Part shown: positions 53,521 through 64,000 of the stretch, one piece after another
How positions within the stretch are numbered: position 1 is the stretch's first letter
How the letters are laid out: each line of letters starts with the position of its first letter
DNA from: Leptospira sp. WS92.C1
GTDB lineage: Bacteria; Spirochaetota; Leptospiria; Leptospirales; Leptospiraceae
DNA length: 64,000 nucleotides
Assembly (NCBI RefSeq): GCF_040833975.1
Contig: NZ_CP162130.1
Location: 248,001 to 312,000 of the forward strand
Direction: 5' to 3'
Made by a program: the position numbers and the translations under genes
Notes under the pieces: generated by a model
Told to the model about the DNA's origin: nothing
What the model saw: only the letters and a program-made list of their open reading frames with translations
Database searches by the model: none

Positions 53521-54285
53521 CTAAGTAAGACGATCGCAATAGCTATGCATTGCTTTTCTCAGAAATTGAGAAAGTCCAGGTTTTACTTTATCGATGTTTT
53601 TCGAAAATCGTTCGTCATTTACATATAAATCGCCCAATCCTCGGAATATATCTGGCGTACAGTTATAAAAGTTATCGGTAATGTGTTGGCGCCAGTTTTC
53701 GATTTCGATTTGCACTTGGGAATCATCCGGTTTTTTATCCATGAGCATTCCGATTTTTGCATAAATCGCATCGCCACGCATTTTAATTTTTGCCCAATCT
53801 TCCTTTGAATACCGAGATGTTTTCGACTGACTTTCGAGATAAGAATTTGTATTTCCATATTTCTGCTTGGTCTCTTCCGAGTATTTTTCCTTGTGCTTTT
53901 CGATTTCCTCGAAATCAAAACCTTCAAACATCGTTTTTTTATCCATTTTCGTTTTACCTTCTAGGGTGAGTAGGGTTTTTTCAAGAGTATCGATTTGAGC
54001 CCGCAGACGAGTCAGTTTTGTTATTAAAAGTTTTTTTTGAGCCATGAGCGATTGTTTTCGATCAAAATCGGATCGGCTTAAGATTTCTTTTGTTTCTTCA
54101 AGACTGAATCCAAGTTCTTTAAAAAATAGAATTTGTTGCAGCTGTTCCAAATCTTTGTCCGTATAAAATCTGTATCCGACCTGATTTACAAATGTCGGTT
54201 TTAAAAGATCGATATGATCGTAATGATGGAGAGTTCTTACGCTCACTCCTGCGATATCGGCGACTTCTTTTATCTTATACGTCAT
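53521..54285 (-). CDS. MerR-family regulator with TipAS-like effector domain
   Basis: 254 residues from ATG 54285 (GAGGG upstream); the frame is open to 54309. N-terminal MerR winged helix (YKIKEVADIAGVSVRTLHHYDHIDLLKP...YRFYTDKDLEQLQQI), a coiled-coil dimer segment (about 75-115), then a TipAS-like domain (about 130-250) with SRYSKEDWAKI and a C-terminal FLRKAMHSYC. TipAS domains bind thiopeptide-like ligands. Its own promoter carries a palindrome in a 19-bp spacer, so it probably autoregulates. No effector target gene adjoins it. Confidence 0.92.
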   Translation of the reverse strand: MTYKIKEVADIAGVSVRTLHHYDHIDLLKPTFVNQVGYRFYTDKDLEQLQQILFFKELGFSLEETKEILSRSDFDRKQSLMAQKKLLITKLTRLRAQIDTLEKTLLTLEGKTKMDKKTMFEGFDFEEIEKHKEKYSEETKQKYGNTNSYLESQSKTSRYSKEDWAKIKMRGDAIYAKIGMLMDKKPDDSQVQIEIENWRQHITDNFYNCTPDIFRGLGDLYVNDERFSKNIDKVKPGLSQFLRKAMHSYCDRLT

Positions 54286-54300
54286 GATTCCCTCTTGAAA

Positions 54301-54331
54301 AATGTACACTATGACGCAACGTCAAAGTCAA
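54301..54331 (-). promoter_or_regulatory. MerR-type promoter with operator palindrome, 19-bp spacer
   Basis: On the minus strand, TTGACT (54326-54331) and TACATT (54301-54306) form -35 and -10 boxes separated by 19 bp, longer than the usual 17 as in MerR-controlled promoters. The spacer holds the perfect palindrome TGACG-TTG-CGTCA (54312-54324). The expected start of transcription falls near 54294, close to the ribosome binding site at 54290-54294. Confidence 0.75.
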
Positions 54332-54392
54332 GTCTTGGATACAAAAAATGAATTTTTCTCCAAAAAAATCTTTGAGAGTAAAGCGTTAGGTT

Positions 54393-55496
54393 CTATGGAT
54401 TTTTTGGTTGAGGGGGTGAACGGTCGCCTGGTTCTTTCTCTTCTTGTCTGGGTGACTTTCCGGCTAAACTCCAAACGATGATGACCATTGGGGCGACAAT
54501 CGGGAAAGTGACAATGTCAAAAACAATCGTAATTGGGAGTAGTAGATAGAGCGCTGTTTTTTGAGCTAGTCGAATGGGAAAAAGATCGTAACCACCAGGA
54601 TAGAAATTTGACTGTTCGATACGAATTGGGGTCGGAGATTGAGTTTCTCCCTTTATTTTCTGGAGAGGATAGTAATAAAAAGAAAGGGAATGATTAGTAT
54701 AAGCAATGATTTCCGGCGTTTCGTAATCGGCATGAATATCTCCATCCGAAACATCCAATTCGTACTGTAGTATGCCATTGGGACAACTGTCATTTTTGTT
54801 ACATTCCTCGTTAGATACAGGTATGTCTTTGAATCGATTATCGGTCCAAGACCAAGACCAGCGTCCTGTTGTCTGCTGTTTTAATGTTCTAATGTTGCCA
54901 TCTTGAAATGTAAGTTCGATAAAACAGCCATTACTTCTTAGATATCTGGCCTTAAGAATTTTATTGCCGATCCATTTTGAAAAATCGGGCCCAGGAAGTG
55001 GGCATACTCTATTTTTTTCAAAAAGAGCATAACATTTATCGATGCTGATTCGGTCTCTCCATGGTAAAATTCTCCATGGTAGATTTGTAGTGCGGAATTT
55101 TATTTTGATCGTTTGATTTGTTTCTGGAATAAATGCCGAATAATGAACAATTTTCATCAAATCGTGAATTTTGAAAAGCGGAGTCTTTTCTGATAAGTCC
55201 GTTGTTTCTTGAGCGATTTCCCCTGATTTCCAAGTTGAACTTTGCGGACCGGATTCAGTATAACAGCGATAAAATTTATATTCGTAAAGAAAATTATTAT
55301 AATACTGCTCAGGATGTTGCCCATTGACACAGACTTCGTTTTCTCTTAAAACCAAAGATTGAGGTTGTATATAGGAGGCTTTAATTTCGTGACCAATCGG
55401 ACCGATATCCCATGCATTGTTGATGATTTTAGTTAAACAATTTACAAAAGTGAATGTGATTCCAATTACGAACAGGGTTAAGAATTTACGGTTCAT
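54393..55496 (-). CDS. Hypothetical lipoprotein with C-terminal membrane segment
   Basis: 367 residues. Signal FLTLFVIGITFTFVNC with lipidated Cys near residue 20. Cysteine-rich ectodomain (CVNGQHP, YRCYTESG, VCPLPG, NEECNKNDSCPN). The C-terminal part has a hydrophobic stretch (TALYLLLPITIVFDIVTFPIVAPMVIIVWSL) recalling YceK/YidQ-like small lipoproteins, then a Pro-rich end. Its AT-richer, codon-rare text suggests an accessory gene. Envelope location; function unknown. Confidence 0.7.
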   Translation of the reverse strand: MNRKFLTLFVIGITFTFVNCLTKIINNAWDIGPIGHEIKASYIQPQSLVLRENEVCVNGQHPEQYYNNFLYEYKFYRCYTESGPQSSTWKSGEIAQETTDLSEKTPLFKIHDLMKIVHYSAFIPETNQTIKIKFRTTNLPWRILPWRDRISIDKCYALFEKNRVCPLPGPDFSKWIGNKILKARYLRSNGCFIELTFQDGNIRTLKQQTTGRWSWSWTDNRFKDIPVSNEECNKNDSCPNGILQYELDVSDGDIHADYETPEIIAYTNHSLSFYYYPLQKIKGETQSPTPIRIEQSNFYPGGYDLFPIRLAQKTALYLLLPITIVFDIVTFPIVAPMVIIVWSLAGKSPRQEEKEPGDRSPPQPKNP

Positions 55497-55587
55497 TCTG
55501 ATTTGATCTTGAGGAATTGATTCGGTGTTTCAATAATTTTTTGACTGTTTGTCTTTGATTTATTTATTATCCGCGCAGATTGAAAGC

Positions 55588-55621
55588 ATAAAAAAGCCGA
55601 GATCTTTCGACCTCGGCTTTT
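55588..55621 (-). terminator. Terminator of the gcv operon
   Basis: AAAGCCGAG (55593-55601) pairs with CTCGGCTTT (55612-55620), with a T run on the minus strand. It is 46 bp past the gcvP stop. Confidence 0.9.
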
Positions 55622-55666
55622 GCATTTTACTGTGTTGGGTGAATACGATAAAATTCGTTTAAAAAA

Positions 55667-58561
<2,895 letters not shown>

Positions 58562-58600
58562 ATTCACCTGCTGCTAAATTCTCTATATTAGACTTTTGTA

Positions 58601-58993
58601 TTATTCGAGTCCGGCTACGAAAGTTTTGTATTTTTCGGGACTGAGTAGTTTTTCGAGTTCGGAAGTGGAAAAACCTTTTATCTTAATCATCCAAGAGTCG
58701 AAAGGTTTTGCGTTTACGTCCGCCGGATTTTTGGAAAGAGCGGGATTGGATTCTACCACTTCTCCTCCGATCGGAGCATACAGATCTTCTGCGGCTTTTA
58801 CCGATTCGATCGTGCCGAAAGTCTCGAATTGTTTGATGGTTTTTCCCGCTTTGGGAAGATCCACGAATACGATATCACCGAGCGCAGACTGAGCGAAATC
58901 CGAAATTCCGATCAGAGCGACGTCTCCTTCTACTTTTACCCATTCGTGTTTTTCCGAGAACAAGTAACCTGCGGGTGCTTGCGTTTCTGCCAT
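58601..58993 (-). CDS. gcvH: Glycine cleavage system H protein
   Basis: 130 residues, normal length. Lipoyl carrier of the glycine cleavage system. The lipoylated lysine is K66 in [51 protein letters not shown] is the typical N-terminus, and [10 protein letters not shown] the C-terminal landmark. It starts 14 bp after gcvT and precedes gcvP by about 40 bp. It also may pass lipoate to other dehydrogenase complexes, as known for H-proteins elsewhere. Confidence 0.97.
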   Translation of the reverse strand: MAETQAPAGYLFSEKHEWVKVEGDVALIGISDFAQSALGDIVFVDLPKAGKTIKQFETFGTIESVKAAEDLYAPIGGEVVESNPALSKNPADVNAKPFDSWMIKIKGFSTSELEKLLSPEKYKTFVAGLE

Positions 58994-59007
58994 GTCCGTT
59001 TCCTGAT

Positions 59008-60123
59008 TTAATTTTTTCTGATACTGCCTGGAATCAAAGGCTTTGTAGTTATGATAGCTTGTTTGGGTTGTTCCCGGATTTCAATCTGAATCGGTTCCCC
59101 ATCCTTGATTTTTTCCGCTTGGATGAGAGCGAGCCCGATTCCTTTTTTGAGAGAAGGGGAGAATGTTCCGGAGGTCGTTTTTCCGATTTCGTTTCCTTGA
59201 GAATCCAATACGCGGAAATTTTCTCGGGGAACTCCCGCTTCGGTAAGAAAGAATGCAGCGATCCTTAAAGAAGGTCCGTTTTTCTTTTGGGAAAGAATTT
59301 TCTCGGAGCAGAAATAAGGAATTTGTTTTTCTTTTACGATCCATCCGATTCCGGACTCGATCGGAGTCCATTTTTCATTGAGTTCGTGTCCGTAGAGAGG
59401 ATACTTTGCTTCGATGCGCAATGTGTCTCTTGCACCGAGACCGCAAGGAATTAAACCGAAAGGTTTTCCGAATTTTAAAAGATCGTTCCAGAGTTTGATT
59501 CCCAAGGGAATGGAAGAATAAATTTCAAAACCGTCTTCTCCGGTATAACCCGTTCTGGATACGATGATCTCTTCTCCTTCGAAGGAAAGAAGTGAGAAAT
59601 GATAATACTTGATGGAATCCAGTTCTCTTCCTAAATATTTGGAAAAGATTTCATTGGCCTTCGGTCCTTGAAAAGCGATTTGATGCCATTGTAAACTTTG
59701 ATCTTCCAGTTTGACTCCGGAAGCGGGGAGATATTTCCGCAAATGGGAGGCTACGCTTTCGTAATTGGAGGCGTTCGAACAGATCATATACTTTTCCGAT
59801 GAAAACTTATAGATCGTTACGTCGTCCACAATACCGCCTTGTTCGTTGAGTACTGCGTTGTATTGGACTTGAAAATCGGATAAGGAAGATACCGTGTTGC
59901 AGGTAACAGATTCTAAAAAAGTAAGAATGGATTCCGCTTTTCCGGTTATAAAAATTTCCCCCATATGGGAAACGTCAAAAAGTCCCGCGACTTCTCGAGT
60001 TGCGTTGTGTTCCGCAATGATGCCCGTATATTGCACTGGCATGTCCCAACCGCCGAACGGAATCATTTTTGCTCCGAGAGCGCGATGGGTTTCATTAAGG
60101 GGTGTTTTTTTATCTTGGGACAT
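59008..60123 (-). CDS. gcvT: Glycine cleavage system aminomethyltransferase (T-protein)
   Basis: 371 residues. Transfers the methylene group from GcvH-aminomethyl to tetrahydrofolate and releases ammonia. Features are [60 protein letters not shown] (folate site), [11 protein letters not shown] and [16 protein letters not shown]. First gene of the gcv operon. The upstream gap holds direct repeats ACTGGTA but no glycine riboswitch that I can see. Confidence 0.96.
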   Translation of the reverse strand: MSQDKKTPLNETHRALGAKMIPFGGWDMPVQYTGIIAEHNATREVAGLFDVSHMGEIFITGKAESILTFLESVTCNTVSSLSDFQVQYNAVLNEQGGIVDDVTIYKFSSEKYMICSNASNYESVASHLRKYLPASGVKLEDQSLQWHQIAFQGPKANEIFSKYLGRELDSIKYYHFSLLSFEGEEIIVSRTGYTGEDGFEIYSSIPLGIKLWNDLLKFGKPFGLIPCGLGARDTLRIEAKYPLYGHELNEKWTPIESGIGWIVKEKQIPYFCSEKILSQKKNGPSLRIAAFFLTEAGVPRENFRVLDSQGNEIGKTTSGTFSPSLKKGIGLALIQAEKIKDGEPIQIEIREQPKQAIITTKPLIPGSIRKN

Positions 60124-60569
60124 AAGGCTTCCGAGTACCAGTTTTTACCAGTTCCGTACCGGGACAAATGGATTTTCGGGAAAAAAATTCGATGTGAGGC
60201 AAAATACAATGCACGCTTTTGGTGCAAAATTCGCGAACTTTTATTTGAGGAGCGGTCTAGTTTTAGTCTTTGATTCTACTTTTTTCAAAGCGATGAATTC
60301 AATTTTATAATCGCGTTTCATTCTCTTTAAAATAGATTTGATTGTTCCTTGAACAAAATACGATTTTATTTTCTGACACTGTATTTCAGATCATTGTGAT
60401 TCAGATCGAATTCAAAAGATTCGTATTATTTTCTTTTCTTTGTATCGGCTTTCCATTTCTCGGCGAATATTTATTTTAGAACCGATACAAATTAGAAAAA
60501 ATACGTTTTTTCTAAAAATAGAATGATTCGCGTTGTATATGAACGTGTGTTCTTTTGTATATTTCGATT
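60124..60569. other. Gap between the gcv operon and the broken kinase
   Basis: Contains two perfect 10-bp stems next to each other (60439-60515) and, close to gcvT, a direct repeat ACTGGTA-AAA-ACTGGTA on the minus strand near 60138-60157. The gcv promoter must lie here. No small coding frame is convincing. No glycine-riboswitch core was found. Confidence 0.45.
60439..60515. repeat. Two adjacent perfect stems
   Basis: TTTGTATCGG (60439-60448) pairs with CCGATACAAA (60482-60491) around 33 bases. At once TTAGAAAAAA (60492-60501) pairs with TTTTTTCTAA (60506-60515) around TACG. The second stem, on the minus strand, is 55 bp past the kinase stop and could be a terminator. Confidence 0.5.
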
Positions 60570-61988
60570 CTATTCTGTCGTTTTAGAATTTCTTAAAACC
60601 TCTTCAACCACGGTTTGAACGGATTCGATTTTATAAGGTTTATCTAAAATACTCTTTACACCTTGACTTAAGAGACTCTCCTTTTTTTCTCTTTCAATAT
60701 AACCTGAAGTCACAATTACTTTTATTTTTGGGTCCAAATTTTTCAATCGAGCAAAAAGAATTTCTCCGCTCATCTCCGGCATGCCCAAATCCGTAATGAC
60801 TAAGTCGATAGGAACCTTGTGACTTCCGTAAATTTTTAAGGCTTGATTTCCGTTATTTGCGATCAACACCTGGCAACCGGGTAATTCAAGTATCTCTTTG
60901 AGAACGTCCAAGACCATGGTTTCATCGTCCACAATCAATATGTTTGCTTTGATCTTACGCTGACGATTTATCTTTTCCAAATCTAAGTCTGCGGTAGCTC
61001 CCACAGCGGGAAAGAACAATGCAAAAGTAGTTCCTTGGTTGAGAACGGAATCCACATCGATAAATCCCGAATGATTTTTCGTGATCGTATCGACGATGGA
61101 CAATCCGAGTCCCGTTCCTTTTCCTCTTTCTTTGGTCGTAAAAAACGGTTCAAAAATTTTGTTTTTTGTCTCCGAACTTATCCCCTTGCCGGTGTCCGAT
61201 ACAAAAATGGATACGTATTGATCCGCGGTTGCCGTTATAAATTTTTTTCTCAGTTCCTTTCCGGAGATCGAATTTTCTCGGATCGAGATTTTTCCTCCAT
61301 CCGGCATTGCGTCTTTCGCATTTAGCGATAAATTGAGAATCACCTGATGCAGATGACCGCTGTCACCCATGATGATTCCGTTCGAGAGATCGATCTTTGT
61401 TTCGATTGAGATATTTTTAGGGAGTGAAAAGGATAGAATGTCCGTGACTTCTTTGATGATATGCGTGATGGAAATCGGTTTTAATTCGGATGAGCCGGGT
61501 CTTGAAAAAAGCAAAAGTTGTTTGGTGATGGATCCGCCTCGTTTTGCCGCTTCTATAATTCGATGAACGTGTTTGTTTAAGTCGGAATCTTTTTCGATAC
61601 GAAGTCCCATAACTTCTGCACTGCCCAAAATCATCGTAAGTAGATTGTTGAAATCGTGAGCGATTCCCCCCGCGAGTAACCCTATACTTTCCATCTTTTG
61701 AGCCTGTCTTACGATTTCCTCCGTGACCTTCCGTTCGGAAATGTTTCTCACGATTCCTTGAAGACAGCCGTTTTCCAAAACCCGAGCGTTGATTTCAACG
61801 GGAACGATACTTCCGTCTTTGCGAACCAATTTTCGTTCGGTCAACATCGCTTTACCCGACCGAAGGTCCTCCACTCGCAAAGGATGTTTTTTCAGATCTT
61901 CGGGCTCGATCACTTCCCAGAGATGGAATTTTAAAAATTCTTCTTTAGAATGTCCTAATAGAGTGCATCCGCTCGGGTTGATTTCCAA
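60570..61988 (-). CDS. Kinase and receiver portion of the broken hybrid kinase, possibly still translated
   Basis: 472 codons from a TTG. The remaining PAS (about 1-90) leads to HisKA (phospho-His in LLAGGIAHDFNNLLT), HATPase_c (NLSLNAKDAMPDGG, VSDTGKGIS, TTKERGKGTGLGLSIV) and a receiver (about 350-470) with ILIVDDE, phospho-Asp in VITDLGMPEMSG and Lys in DKPYK. All catalytic motifs are intact, so a shortened kinase could be active if translation restarts, but no ribosome binding site was seen before the TTG. No membrane segment is present in any piece. Confidence 0.6.
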   Translation of the reverse strand: MEINPSGCTLLGHSKEEFLKFHLWEVIEPEDLKKHPLRVEDLRSGKAMLTERKLVRKDGSIVPVEINARVLENGCLQGIVRNISERKVTEEIVRQAQKMESIGLLAGGIAHDFNNLLTMILGSAEVMGLRIEKDSDLNKHVHRIIEAAKRGGSITKQLLLFSRPGSSELKPISITHIIKEVTDILSFSLPKNISIETKIDLSNGIIMGDSGHLHQVILNLSLNAKDAMPDGGKISIRENSISGKELRKKFITATADQYVSIFVSDTGKGISSETKNKIFEPFFTTKERGKGTGLGLSIVDTITKNHSGFIDVDSVLNQGTTFALFFPAVGATADLDLEKINRQRKIKANILIVDDETMVLDVLKEILELPGCQVLIANNGNQALKIYGSHKVPIDLVITDLGMPEMSGEILFARLKNLDPKIKVIVTSGYIEREKKESLLSQGVKSILDKPYKIESVQTVVEEVLRNSKTTE

Positions 61989-62758
61989 ATATTTTCATTC
62001 TTGATCGGTAAGAAAGATCGCGTCCGAAGCCTGTTCCACCAAGGAACGATAACGAGCTTCCCTTTCGGTTTTCAGATCCTCGATTCGTTTTCTTTCGATC
62101 GCGATTCCTGCGATATGCGCTAACGAATGGATTAATTTTAAATCCAAGTGATTCGGTTTTTTAGGTTCGTAATAATAAAGCGCGAAGGTTCCCAACACCT
62201 GATCGTTCGCGGATAAAATCGGATGAGACCAACAAGCACGGATATGAAAACTATCTGCAACTTCCCGATACTGATTCCAAAGAGGATCGATTTCAATGTT
62301 TTCGGTGATGACCAATTTTTTAAAGTAGGCCGCTGTACCGCAGGATCCTTCCTCGGGACCTATTTTTTTCCGTCTATAAAATCGCAGTATTCTTTAGGCA
62401 AGGACGGAGCAGCAGAATGCCTTAGCGTTACGCCGTCCTGATCTAACAATAGAATGCTCGCGTGGATTTCCGGTTTGTATTTTTCGATCGCAGAGGTTAG
62501 GGTGAGTAGGATTTCAGAAAGAGTTTGTCCCGCCGAAAGTTCTTCGAATACCTGAAAGAGTCTGTTTAGGAGAAGGTCTACCTTTCCACCGTTATCGGAA
62601 TTTCGAAAAAGAAACCATTTCCTAACTTTGAAACCTTTTCTGAAATTCGTTTTCAAAACGTTCAAAGAAGAGCGCAAGAACCGTGTAAATGATTCTAAGA
62701 TGCGCATGGAAGGTTCTTTTTTTGAAAACGCGGTGGTATCTAAATAATGATGAATCAT
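60570..62758 (-). pseudogene. Hybrid sensor histidine kinase (GAF-PAS-kinase-receiver), broken twice
   Basis: Three collinear pieces of one gene. Piece 1 (62758-62360) has the start and first half of a GAF domain and ends DFIDGKK-stop. One base is missing in a run of seven A (62362-62370 region); restoring it gives IGPEEGSCGTAAYFKKL leading into piece 2 (62315-61995), the rest of GAF and start of PAS (SLVEQASDAIFLTDQE). An in-frame TGA (61995-61997) then stops it. Past the TGA the same frame continues KYLEINPSGCTLLGH, so this looks like a Gly codon GGA changed to TGA. Piece 3 is the remainder. Confidence 0.85.
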
Positions 62759-63270
62759 AATTTAATAATTTCAACCAAAGAATCCATCGATTTGCAGAAT
62801 AAGACGGTTATGTCTTTCTCTTGAGCTATTAACTTAGAATAAAAATCTTTTTATGAATTTTATTTCCATTCTTACGATACTTAAGAAATGGAACTGAAAA
62901 TCTTTTGATATCTATTTCATTTTAAAACATTCTTTGTATTATCAATATTTCGGATTCATTTGAAAGATAAAAAAATGAAATGGAAACTCTCTTCAAGGAG
63001 CAACACGATACCATAAATTTTGGAAAAGGAAATCCGAAACCGTTTCTTTCCAAATTTTGTTCTTAAAATTCGTTTTCTCGATCATGGATTCTCTACTGAA
63101 ATTTTCTCCGGATTTTTTGAAGAAAAACGAGATAGTTGATGAAAACTATACATAAAAGAAGAAATTTACAGCTTTTACAAGAAATCCGTTTTCTGAAAAT
63201 ACTTTATCGATTGAATCTATCCTTACAACGATTATATCTGTATTTAGATATAAGTTAAAAAGGAATTAAT
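62759..63270. other. AT-rich gap upstream of the GFA gene
   Basis: About 510 bp with no frame or repeat I can support. It separates the divergent kinase and GFA genes and probably holds both promoters. The GFA start has AAAAAGGAATTAAT before ATG. Confidence 0.4.
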
Positions 63271-63678
63271 ATGAGCGTTAAAAAATACAATGGAAGTTGT
63301 CATTGCAAAAAAGTGACGTATGAGGTCGATCTTGATCTTTCCGCTGGAACTTCAAAATGCAACTGTTCATTTTGTTCTAAGGTAAGAAATTGGAGTGCAA
63401 TCGTAAAACCGAATGCGTTTCGTCTTCTTTCCGGAGAAAACGATTTAGGAAGTTATCAATTCGGAACCAAAAGCGCAAAACATCGATTCTGCAAACATTG
63501 CGGGATTCGAACGTTCACGAACGGATATATCAAAGAAATCGGCGGTGATTTTGTGAGCGTAAGTTTATCTACTTTAGATACTGTAGAAGTGTCCGAGTTG
63601 ATCGAAGCCCCGGTTTGGTATGCGGACGGTCTTCACAACAACTGGAGATCGCAGCCCGCGGAAATCCGTCATCTCTGA
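63271..63678 (+). CDS. GFA/CENP-V family zinc protein
   Basis: 135 residues. Family of glutathione-dependent formaldehyde-activating enzyme (GFA) folds with two zinc sites. Ligands are seen in [12 protein letters not shown] (CxC), [14 protein letters not shown] (CxCxxC) and [15 protein letters not shown] (CxxC). Members bind zinc and sometimes glutathione adducts; a real formaldehyde role is not proven. Strong ribosome binding site AAAGGAAT. The length is typical. Monocistronic; followed by a GDPD gene on the same strand. Confidence 0.92.
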   Translation: MSVKKYNGSCHCKKVTYEVDLDLSAGTSKCNCSFCSKVRNWSAIVKPNAFRLLSGENDLGSYQFGTKSAKHRFCKHCGIRTFTNGYIKEIGGDFVSVSLSTLDTVEVSELIEAPVWYADGLHNNWRSQPAEIRHL

Positions 63679-63745
63679 TTCGATGTACGAATCGATTCTT
63701 TAAAAAAGACTTTCCCAAATTTTGAAAGTTATGAGGATTCTCCGT

Positions 63746-64000
63746 ATGTTTTTAAATCATAAAGATCTTACACTTCGCTGTTTATCGATTTTTCTTTTTT
63801 TCTCCGTTGCGACTTCTTGTTCGAGCGTTCCGATCGTAAATAAACCGTTAGAAGGAAGTCTGGATCTCCAAGGACATCGAGGCGCCCGCGGATTGAAACC
63901 TGAAAATACTTGGCCCGCTTTTGAAGAAGCGATTCGATACGGAATGAATACTCTGGAATTGGATACGGTTTTAACCAAGGATAAGAAGGTTATCATCCAT
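63746..64000 (+). CDS. Glycerophosphodiester phosphodiesterase lipoprotein, partial (cut by window end)
   Basis: The first 85 codons are present and run off the end. ATG 63746 has GAGG nine bases upstream; ATG 63731 in frame is an alternative. [12 protein letters not shown] is a lipoprotein signal with lipidated Cys near residue 24. Then comes [19 protein letters not shown], the GDPD signature with the catalytic His-Arg, and [18 protein letters not shown] with metal-binding Glu and Asp. The enzyme hydrolyses glycerophosphodiesters to glycerol-3-phosphate. Envelope location is inferred from the lipobox. Confidence 0.85.
   Translation, partial: MFLNHKDLTLRCLSIFLFFSVATSCSSVPIVNKPLEGSLDLQGHRGARGLKPENTWPAFEEAIRYGMNTLELDTVLTKDKKVIIH

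Noticed and set aside
60124..60300. Glycine riboswitch upstream of gcvT
   Set aside because: I looked for the paired conserved cores on the minus strand and saw none; only a direct repeat ACTGGTA.

Overview
The window is chromosomal DNA from a pathogenic-clade Leptospira. The basis is the mix of spirochaete-style lipoproteins with loose lipoboxes, frequent TTG and GTG starts, a low-to-moderate GC content judged by eye, long intergenic gaps with short palindromic repeats, and a 5S rRNA gene standing alone away from any 16S or 23S gene. Species cannot be fixed from the sequence alone.

Left end (1-3950) is accessory. A DUF5655/PD-(D/E)XK-like gene lies between two GTTAGGC core motifs and is followed by a long nested inverted repeat, which is the layout of an integron gene cassette. 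The next cassette-like reading frame is cut after about 20 codons by an IS66-family element. The IS is itself damaged: its large transposase gene carries a palindromic insertion of about 73 bp that shifts the frame. An 83-bp MITE-like inverted repeat follows.

3955-21000 is mostly ordinary chromosome: hypothetical and exported proteins, NADP isocitrate dehydrogenase, a double-receiver protein, MazG, a LOG-family protein, an ankyrin-repeat protein, an AEC transporter, tRNA-Thr(CGU), an SDR, a formylglycine-generating-enzyme-like protein and a DEAD-box RNA helicase.

21412-27088 holds a molybdenum cofactor operon (nirD-like Rieske gene, moaA, moaD, moaE, mobA, a moaC-moaB/mogA fusion, moeA). It abuts a truncated, reverse-oriented remnant of a NirB-like oxidoreductase.

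27100-35330 alternates lipoproteins, a GlpT-type transporter, pyrophosphatase and an acyltransferase with decayed AT-rich gaps. 35606-42220 is a compact forward block: QueE with unusual cysteine spacing, a RapA-like SNF2 ATPase, PheT and a gamma-carbonic anhydrase-like protein.

42300-55500 carries lipoproteins, cytochrome oxidase subunit IV, an ATP-grasp-like protein, an UMF1-type transporter, a BFD-type ferredoxin, a RibD-C reductase, a monofunctional transglycosylase, a lipoprotein gene whose start codon appears mutated, a PlsC-like acyltransferase, 5S rRNA, PpnP and a MerR/TipAS regulator with a classical 19-bp-spacer promoter.

55667-60123 is the glycine cleavage operon gcvT-gcvH-gcvP. 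Beyond it is a hybrid histidine kinase broken by one frameshift and one in-frame stop, then a GFA-family protein and the start of a lipoprotein GDPD that runs off the window. Recurrent gene decay (tnpC, nirB-like, lipoprotein, kinase, cut cassette) is the main theme. The most unusual region is the integron-like left end.
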